Source: Desulfobacteraceae bacterium
GTDB taxonomy: Bacteria > Desulfobacterota > Desulfobacteria > Desulfobacterales > DAOWNP01
DNA length: 14,361 nucleotides
Direction of reading: 5' to 3'
Assembly (NCBI GenBank): GCA_030642545.1
Contig: DAOWNP010000023.1
Span: 1-14,361 of the forward strand
The notes beneath the pieces were generated by a model that saw only the letters and a program-made list of their open reading frames with translations, did no database searches and had not been told where the DNA came from. Positions 5,016 through 10,832 of the stretch are shown piece after piece (the first letter of the stretch is position 1; each line of letters starts with the position of its first letter). A program made the position numbers and the translations under genes.

Positions 5016-7088
5016 ATGGGAGATCAGAAAACAGTTAATGGAGAAAAAAAACTGAGAGTATTGCTGATTGATGATGAAGATAGATTTCGTGAAAACCTGG
5101 GTCGTCAGCTTGCTCTCAGAGGTTTTGATGTCATGGACGTAAGCAATGGAGAGGATGCTATTAAAGTTGTGCGTCATGAAAATCCGGAAGTTGTAGTTTT
5201 AGACCAGAAAATGCCTGGAATGGATGGGATCCAGACTTTGAAAGATTTAAAAAAAATCAGGCCGGAAGTTCAGGTAATTATGCATACAGGTCACGGTAGC
5301 ATTGAATCTGCACGGCTTACTGGGAAACACGATGTTTTCTCATATCTGGAAAAGCCCTGTCCCCTTGATGACTTAATAAAAACGATCAGGGCAGCAGCTG
5401 AAGAACGGGTATATGCTATGGCCAGGCATGAAATTCCAGATGTCCAAAAAACAAGCCTGAAAAACTGGCTTATGGGTGTGCAAAATGCCAGGCCCGGAGT
5501 AATTATGCTTGGAATAATTCTTTTTGCATTAATTATTTTTATGCCTGCACCCAAGCAGCTTGAAACTTTTTTAAGTGCAAAAAAAACCGGTGTAATAGGA
5601 GAAGGTATTTCAGGATATGCTGAATACCAAAAAATGACAAAAGGTCAGACAATAATAGAGTATTACGGTAAAAAAGCCGGGCTTTATAAAAAAACGGAAA
5701 CACCTGATGGAAAAACAATAAAAACGGCTCCAGATCTAAACACGGTAACATTCAAGGCTAAAGTAATGATTGGCGTACTTGTTGTTGCCGCACTTTTCTG
5801 GGCAACTGGAGCTATTCCCATAGGGATTACTGCTCTTCTTGTTGGTGTTCTCATGTATTTTTTCGGAGTTTTTCAGCCCAGTAATGTGGCAAAGGCTTAT
5901 GCAAAAGATTCTGTAATCTTTATTTTTGGCGTACTTTCTCTGGCTGCAGCTATAAGCAAAACAGGTCTTGACAAAAGGATCGGAATTCTGCTTCTCGGTA
6001 CCAGTACATCATTGCGCAAATTCGCACTTATATTCGCTCCTCTTCTCTCCGTAACAGCTGCTTTTCTTTCCGAACATGCACTTGTGGCTTTTATAGCACC
6101 TATTTTAATGCTGGTATATATTGGAGCAATTAAAACAGCTGGAATAAAAAAAGACAAGGCACTGGTTGTATTTTTTCTTTTAATGCTGACATATTGTGCG
6201 AATATAGGAGGACCCGGATCTCCTGCCGCAGGGGGACGAAATGCGGTTATGCTTGGTATTTTTTCCGATTATGGTGTAGATATTACCTTTGGAGAATGGG
6301 TGTCAATGGGGCTTCCTTTTGTACCGGTAATGTCTTTGACTATTGCAATATACTTTCTTGTTGTTTTCCGGAAAAAAATTCTGGTTAAATCATTAGACGT
6401 TGCTGCCGAAGTAAGACGTGAATCTGCAAAAATCGGAAAAATGACCCCTGATGAATTTAAGGCAGCAGGAGTTTTAATACTTGTAATTGTGTTGTGGGTA
6501 ACTATGTCAAGCAAGGTTGGAATGGGGGGGCCTGTTATTCTATGTCTTGTTCTTTTGAATGTTTTGGGAATTTTGCGTTGGAAAGATATAAACAGTATTA
6601 ACTGGGATGTTGTGGCTCTTTATGCCGCTGCAAGTGCTATGGGATACGGATTAGCAGCAACAGGAGCTGCACTCTGGCTTGCAAATAGTTTTATATCTGT
6701 TTTGCCTGAAGTTTTAAAAAGCGGAACAGGGCTTTGTGTATCTACCAGTTGTATTACAGGGATTCTTACCAATTTCATGAGCGACGGAGCAACTGTTGCA
6801 GCAGTAGGCCCTATAACCGTGCCCATGGCAACCCTTTCAGGCACATCACCCCTTATAGTGGGGCTTTCAACGGCCTTTGCTTCTTCTTTTGCTCATATGC
6901 TGATAATAGGCACACCCAATAATGCAATTGTTTATAGCCTTGCAAAGGATCCTGAAACCGGTGAGCAGCTTGTTACAATGAAAGATTTTATGATTCATGG
7001 TTCAGCAGTTTTTTTGTTAAGCCTTCTGGTGTTGTGGGTCTGGGTATTTTTCGGATATTGGAAATGGCTTTCAATAACAGGATTGTAA
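5016..7088 (+). CDS. Receiver domain fused to SLC13/DASS-family transporter
   Basis: A 690-residue fusion. Residues about 11-130 are a complete receiver domain: D19/D20, phospho-acceptor D63 in VLDQKMPGMDG, T91 and K113 in EKPCPLDDL. Residues about 160-690 are a polytopic permease with roughly a dozen membrane segments. The family signature lies near 618-642 (FASSFAHMLIIGTPNNAIVY). Helix-break segments sit at CANIGGPG (394-401) and TNFMSDGA (585-592), where classical members carry Ser-Asn-Thr motifs. SLC13/DASS proteins are secondary, often Na+-coupled, importers of di/tricarboxylates or sulfate; the substrate here cannot be assigned. Between the first helix (about 162-177) and the next (about 247-262) is a hydrophilic, probably extracytoplasmic segment of about 70 residues. 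The ATG has AAGGAA about 6 nt upstream. It sits 145 nt after the kinase, which suggests that its activity is set by phosphorylation of the attached receiver. Confidence 0.9.
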   Translation: MGDQKTVNGEKKLRVLLIDDEDRFRENLGRQLALRGFDVMDVSNGEDAIKVVRHENPEVVVLDQKMPGMDGIQTLKDLKKIRPEVQVIMHTGHGSIESARLTGKHDVFSYLEKPCPLDDLIKTIRAAAEERVYAMARHEIPDVQKTSLKNWLMGVQNARPGVIMLGIILFALIIFMPAPKQLETFLSAKKTGVIGEGISGYAEYQKMTKGQTIIEYYGKKAGLYKKTETPDGKTIKTAPDLNTVTFKAKVMIGVLVVAALFWATGAIPIGITALLVGVLMYFFGVFQPSNVAKAYAKDSVIFIFGVLSLAAAISKTGLDKRIGILLLGTSTSLRKFALIFAPLLSVTAAFLSEHALVAFIAPILMLVYIGAIKTAGIKKDKALVVFFLLMLTYCANIGGPGSPAAGGRNAVMLGIFSDYGVDITFGEWVSMGLPFVPVMSLTIAIYFLVVFRKKILVKSLDVAAEVRRESAKIGKMTPDEFKAAGVLILVIVLWVTMSSKVGMGGPVILCLVLLNVLGILRWKDINSINWDVVALYAAASAMGYGLAATGAALWLANSFISVLPEVLKSGTGLCVSTSCITGILTNFMSDGATVAAVGPITVPMATLSGTSPLIVGLSTAFASSFAHMLIIGTPNNAIVYSLAKDPETGEQLVTMKDFMIHGSAVFLLSLLVLWVWVFFGYWKWLSITGL

Positions 7089-7171
7089 GAGATAAATATT
7101 TATGATAATTTTTGCTCAATTTTAATACCGGTAATTTGTAAGTGTAAATTCCGGCTTAGGAGTATACTAAT

Positions 7172-7660
7172 ATGAAAAAAGAAAAAATAAATCTTTTAAT
7201 AGTAGATGATGAGGAAGAATTTCTTAATTCTATCACGAGAAGCCTGGAGTTAAGGGATTTTAATGTTGTTGCAGTTAACAGGGGTGAAAAAGCAATTGAG
7301 GCTGCCAAAAACAGTTCTTTTGATATAGCCCTTGTAGATCTTAAAATGCCTGGAATATCCGGCGAAGAAACTCTTAAATTGCTGAAAGAACAACATAAAT
7401 GGATGGAAGTTGTGATACTTACAGGTCATGGAGCAGTAAATTCAGCAGTTGAATGTACTAAAAGTGGTGCCTATTCATATCTTCAGAAGCCTTGTGAACT
7501 TAATCAGCTTCTTGAAGCACTCAAGGATGCCTATAAAAAGAAAGTGATGAACAGGAAAAAAATTGAAGAAAAAAAGATAAATAAATTACTCAATATTTCC
7601 ATATCCAACAGTCCCAGAGAGATTTTACGCAAACTCAGGGAGCTGGATCAAGGGGATTGA
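7172..7660 (+). CDS. Stand-alone response regulator receiver protein
   Basis: A 162-residue protein: one receiver domain (about 6-122) plus a charged helical tail of about 40 residues, with no DNA-binding or enzymatic output. The acidic pair D12/D13, phospho-acceptor D56 in LVDLKMPG, T84 and K106 are all present. It shares LTGHG and KPC around the switch residues with the transporter-fused receiver, so the two probably arose by duplication. The tail ends in SPREILRKLRELD (147-159), a possible docking helix. AGGAG lies 9 nt before the ATG. It follows the transporter by 83 nt on the same strand and is probably the last gene of the module. It could shuttle phosphate between proteins or act as a sink for the kinase; which is not visible from sequence. 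Confidence 0.88.
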   Translation: MKKEKINLLIVDDEEEFLNSITRSLELRDFNVVAVNRGEKAIEAAKNSSFDIALVDLKMPGISGEETLKLLKEQHKWMEVVILTGHGAVNSAVECTKSGAYSYLQKPCELNQLLEALKDAYKKKVMNRKKIEEKKINKLLNISISNSPREILRKLRELDQGD

Positions 7661-7702
7661 TAAACTCATTTGTATTTTTTTCCACAATACAGGTTATCTG
7701 GG

Positions 7703-7751
7703 TTAGAGATTGTTGAGCAACAGGCTGTGTTTATTGCTCAACAATCTCTAA
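7703..7751. repeat. Perfect 18-bp inverted repeat after the response regulator
   Basis: TTAGAGATTGTTGAGCAA (7703-7720) is exactly complementary to 7734-7751, with a 13-nt loop. It starts 43 nt after the stop codon of the last module gene, the usual place for a terminator. However, the stem is followed by AATTC rather than a U-run on either strand. It may be a 3'-end stabiliser, a Rho-dependent or bidirectional end, or a protein-binding palindrome. Confidence 0.7.
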
Positions 7752-7949
7752 AATTCAACTGTGCCTTTCCAACTTATATTTAGCACTATATGAAACAGAT
7801 TTCTTTAAGGATCAAAATCAATTTTTCAAATTCTCAAAATATAGATAAACTGGTATTTTGTAATAACTTGTCGATTGTCTGCGTATTATATACCAACTTC
7901 CCTCTAATTAAAAAACAAAAACTTTATAGATTCGGAAACTAAATTTATC

Positions 7950-8030
7950 TTTTTATTCATTTTCCATGTTGCTCAAACAGCTACATAGTGAGCTATGCAC
8001 CTGTTCGAGCGCCTTGAAGATGAATAAAAA
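7950..8030. repeat. 81-bp imperfect palindrome (MITE/REP-like)
   Basis: The ends TTTTTATTCAT (7950-7960) and ATGAATAAAAA (8020-8030) are exact reverse complements. Inside, GCTCAAACAG (7971-7980) pairs with CTGTTCGAGC (8001-8010) at 9 of 10 positions. The centre CATAG (7984-7988) pairs with CTATG (7993-7997) around TGAG. The middle is visibly richer in G+C than the flanks. Size and symmetry fit a small non-autonomous repeat; no second copy is seen in this window. Confidence 0.6.
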
Positions 8031-8067
8031 ATTTATATTAATTTTGTCTCTATTTCTAATACTCTTT

Positions 8068-8115
8068 CAAAAAAATAGATTAAGCATCAATTATTTTTTT
8101 GAATAATCTATTTTT
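8068..8115. promoter_or_regulatory. Two overlapping, mutually exclusive inverted repeats at the ispG promoter
   Basis: CAAAAAAATA (8068-8077) pairs with TATTTTTTTG (8092-8101). Separately, AAAAATAGATTA (8071-8082) pairs with TAATCTATTTTT (8104-8115). The left arms overlap, so only one stem can form at a time. The right arms cover the -35 region and part of the spacer of the putative ispG promoter, as an operator would. High A+T content raises the chance of coincidence. Confidence 0.35.
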
Positions 8116-8127
8116 GTTGAATATAAT
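8099..8127 (+). promoter_or_regulatory. Sigma-70 promoter of the ispG-proS-rel operon
   Basis: TTGAAT (8099-8104, 4 of 6 matches to TTGACA), a 17-bp spacer, and a perfect TATAAT (8122-8127). Transcription would begin near 8134, leaving a leader of about 50 nt before the ispG ATG at 8186. This also argues against the in-frame GTG at 8132 as the start, since it lies at the predicted first base of the mRNA. Confidence 0.6.
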
Positions 8128-8185
8128 ATAAGTGTTTGCTAAATTTTTTGATAAGCAAATAAAATTATTAAAATTTTGGAGGAAG

Positions 8186-9283
8186 ATGTCAACTTTTACA
8201 AATCGAAAAAAAACAAAACTTATAAAGCTTGGAAATGTACCTATTGGTGGTAATTCACAAATATCTGTACAATCCATGACCACTACTAAAACAGATAATA
8301 TAGCAAAAACAGTAAATCAGATTAAACAACTCGAAAGTGCTGGCTGTGACATCATAAGGGTTGCAGTTCCTGATATGCAGTCAGCAGATGCAATTCCCAA
8401 AATAAAGGAAAAAATATCAATCCCTTTAATAGCAGATATACACTTTGACTTTCGTCTTGCCATAGCTTCTGCAAAATCAGGGGCTGATGGATTACGAATA
8501 AATCCGGGTAATATAGGAAGCAGCTCAAATATTAAAGCTGTCATAAATTGTGCCAAAAATTATAATATTCCAATAAGAATAGGTGTTAATGCAGGTTCTC
8601 TTGAAAAAAAATTTTTAAATAAATATAATGGTGCAACACCTGAAGCTATGGTTGAAAGTGCAATGTCACACATTAAGCTTTTAACAGCTCATGATTTTTA
8701 TAACATTAAAGTTTCTATCAAAGCATCTGATGTTTTCCGAACAGTTCAGGCATACAGGTTACTTTCCAGCCAAACTGATTTTCCGCTTCATGTCGGTATT
8801 ACAGAAGCTGGAGGACTTTATCCTGGAATAGTTAAATCATCATTAGGTATCGGGATGTTATTGTCTGAAGGCATAGGTGATACTATAAGGGTTTCTTTAA
8901 CGAGAGATCCGGTTGAAGAGATACGGGTAGGATTTGAAATTTTAAGAGCATTGCAGCTCCGCACTCATGGACCTGAAATAATATCCTGTCCTACATGCGG
9001 CAGATGTGACATAAACCTGTTTGAAATAGCAGAAACAGTTGAAAAAGCAGTTTTATCAAAATCCATTCCTTTAAAAATTGCAATAATGGGTTGTATAGTA
9101 AATGGACCGGGTGAGGCAAAAGAAGCAGATATTGGAATAGCCGGAGGAAAAAATACAGGTATTTTATTTAAAAAAGGTAAAGTTGTAAAAAAAATCCCAC
9201 AAAATAAATTAATAGATGTATTATTAGAAGAAATAAACAAACTTGAATATTATTATAAGGAAAAAAATAAGGAAAAAAATTAA
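8186..9283 (+). CDS. ispG: 4-hydroxy-3-methylbut-2-enyl diphosphate synthase
   Basis: IspG (GcpE) converts methylerythritol cyclodiphosphate to HMBPP in the MEP isoprenoid pathway, in the cytoplasm, using a [4Fe-4S] cluster and reduced ferredoxin or flavodoxin. With the ATG at 8186 (GGAGG 3 nt upstream) the protein has 365 residues, matching the family. The cluster ligands are present in family spacing: C268 and C271 in CPTCGRC, C303 and E310 in GCIVNGPGE. Other family blocks are VGNVPIGG-like KLGNVPIGG near the N-terminus, ADIHFD, LRINPGNIG, IRIGVNAGSLE and GITEAGG. The stop codon overlaps the proS start by one base (TAATG), which indicates translational coupling. An upstream in-frame GTG would add 18 residues not found in relatives. 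Confidence 0.97.
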   Translation: MSTFTNRKKTKLIKLGNVPIGGNSQISVQSMTTTKTDNIAKTVNQIKQLESAGCDIIRVAVPDMQSADAIPKIKEKISIPLIADIHFDFRLAIASAKSGADGLRINPGNIGSSSNIKAVINCAKNYNIPIRIGVNAGSLEKKFLNKYNGATPEAMVESAMSHIKLLTAHDFYNIKVSIKASDVFRTVQAYRLLSSQTDFPLHVGITEAGGLYPGIVKSSLGIGMLLSEGIGDTIRVSLTRDPVEEIRVGFEILRALQLRTHGPEIISCPTCGRCDINLFEIAETVEKAVLSKSIPLKIAIMGCIVNGPGEAKEADIGIAGGKNTGILFKKGKVVKKIPQNKLIDVLLEEINKLEYYYKEKNKEKN

Positions 9284-10803
9284 TGGGAAAAAAATATAAA
9301 CCAGCTATCTCTCCTACAAGAGAAGAAGATTATTCTAAATGGTACCAGGAAGTTATAAAAGCCTCTGATCTTGCCGAACACTCATCAGTTAGAGGATGCA
9401 TGGTAATAAAACCCTGGGGATACTCCATCTGGGAAAATATTATGGATATTTTAAACAAAATGTTTAAATCTACAGGAGTAAAAAATGCCTATTTCCCTCT
9501 TTTTATACCTTTAAGTTTTATGGAAAAAGAAGCAGAACATGTTGAAGGTTTTGCAAAAGAGTGTGCTGTTGTAACCCACCATAAATTAGAAAAGGGTAAA
9601 AATAATAACCTTGTTCCTGCAGGTCCTTTAACAGAACCCTTAATAATAAGACCAACTTCAGAAACTATAATAGGAGAATCCTTTTCGAAATGGATTAAAA
9701 GCTATCGAGATCTTCCTGTTTTAATTAATCAATGGGCAAATGTTGTAAGATGGGAAATGCGTACAAGAATATTTTTAAGAACCAGTGAATTTTTGTGGCA
9801 GGAAGGTCATACTGCTCATGAAACAAAAGAAGAGGCAAAAGAAAGAGCAAGAATGATGCTTGATATATATAAAAAATTTGCTGAAGAATACCTTGCCATA
9901 CCTGTTTCTTCCGGTGTAAAATCAATTTCAGAAAAATTTCCAGGAGCAGTTGACACATTATGTATAGAAGCTATGATGCAAGACAAAAAAGCTTTACAAG
10001 CAGGAACATCACATTTTCTTGGACAAAATTTTGCAAAAAGTTCAAATATCCGTTTTACCACAAAAAAAGAGGTAGAGGAACTTGCGTGGACCACATCATG
10101 GGGAGTTTCAACAAGACTTATCGGTGGTCTTATAATGACACATGGCGATGATAACGGAATAATTTTACCTCCTAAAATAGCTCCGGCACATGTTGTATTG
10201 CTGCCTATTATAAGAAAATCAATTGATGCTGAAAAAATAATGAGCTACACAAATAAATTAGCTGGAAAATTAAGAGAAAAATTATATAATAATAATCCTG
10301 TTATTGTAGAAATAGATAAGAGAGATATTGGAGGTACAAAGGGTTGGGACTGGATAAAAAAAGGAATTCCATTAAGAGTTGAAATAGGTCAAAGAGATAT
10401 GGATCAAAACTCTGTTTTTGTTGGAAGAAGAGATATGCTTCCAAATGAAAAAAAGTCTGTAAATAGAGACGAGTTTATTGCAAAAATATCTCAAATACTT
10501 GATGAAATACAAAATTCAATATTCAGCAAAGCAAATGATTTTAAAAATGAAAATACCATTAGCATAAATAAAACAAACATGTTCTATGATTTTTTTACTC
10601 CAAAAAATCACGAAAAACCAGAAATACATGGAGGCTTTGTTCTTTCACACTGGTGTGGATCAGAAAATTGTGAAAAAAAAATAAAAAAGGATCTCAGTGT
10701 TACCATACGATGTATTCCTTTTGAAAATAAATATGAAAAAGGAAATTGTATATGCTGTAATGCTGAAAGTACACAACGGGTAATTTTTGCTAAATCATAC
10801 TAA
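9283..10803 (+). CDS. proS: Prolyl-tRNA synthetase, short archaeal/eukaryote-like type
   Basis: A 506-residue class II aminoacyl-tRNA synthetase that charges tRNA-Pro. Motif 1 lies around 46-76 (GYSIWENIMD), the ATP/proline loop is RPTSETII (123-130), motif 2 is RWEMRTRIFLRTSEFLWQEG (156-175) and motif 3 is RLIGGLIMTHGDDNG (278-292). The anticodon-binding domain follows at about 300-410. A C-terminal domain carries Cys458, Cys463, Cys489 and Cys492, which look like a zinc site, and ends in AKSY, the C-terminal tyrosine typical of this subtype. It lacks the large editing insertion between motifs 2 and 3 seen in the ~570-residue E. coli type, so mischarged Ala-tRNA-Pro would need editing in trans. 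The start overlaps the ispG stop, and rel begins 29 nt after its stop. Confidence 0.96.
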   Translation: MGKKYKPAISPTREEDYSKWYQEVIKASDLAEHSSVRGCMVIKPWGYSIWENIMDILNKMFKSTGVKNAYFPLFIPLSFMEKEAEHVEGFAKECAVVTHHKLEKGKNNNLVPAGPLTEPLIIRPTSETIIGESFSKWIKSYRDLPVLINQWANVVRWEMRTRIFLRTSEFLWQEGHTAHETKEEAKERARMMLDIYKKFAEEYLAIPVSSGVKSISEKFPGAVDTLCIEAMMQDKKALQAGTSHFLGQNFAKSSNIRFTTKKEVEELAWTTSWGVSTRLIGGLIMTHGDDNGIILPPKIAPAHVVLLPIIRKSIDAEKIMSYTNKLAGKLREKLYNNNPVIVEIDKRDIGGTKGWDWIKKGIPLRVEIGQRDMDQNSVFVGRRDMLPNEKKSVNRDEFIAKISQILDEIQNSIFSKANDFKNENTISINKTNMFYDFFTPKNHEKPEIHGGFVLSHWCGSENCEKKIKKDLSVTIRCIPFENKYEKGNCICCNAESTQRVIFAKSY

Positions 10804-10832
10804 TATTTGAGAACAGAAATTTTAGAAATTAA

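Larger units (their letters stand above)
7661..8185. other. Gene-free intergenic region with palindromes, 525 bp
   Basis: No coding frame is supported between the response regulator and ispG. It contains a perfect 18-bp inverted repeat (7703-7751), an 81-bp imperfect palindrome (7950-8030), overlapping inverted repeats (8068-8115) and the ispG promoter (8099-8127). The stretch 7752-7949 is AT-rich and shows nothing I can name. Confidence 0.7.

Noticed and set aside
5016..7088. Higher G+C of the transporter gene as a sign of horizontal transfer
   Set aside because: Hand counts of three 60-base samples ran from about 35 to 50 percent. The rise tracks Ala/Gly-rich membrane helices, so it does not by itself support foreign origin.
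7128..7154. CCGG-bounded hairpin between transporter and response regulator
   Set aside because: The stem is short with a bulge and no U-tract; too weak to call a regulatory or termination signal.
8132..8185. GTG start adding 18 residues to IspG
   Set aside because: It coincides with the predicted transcription start, lacks a ribosome site, and gives an N-terminal extension absent from IspG; ATG 8186 has GGAGG and restores family cysteine numbering.
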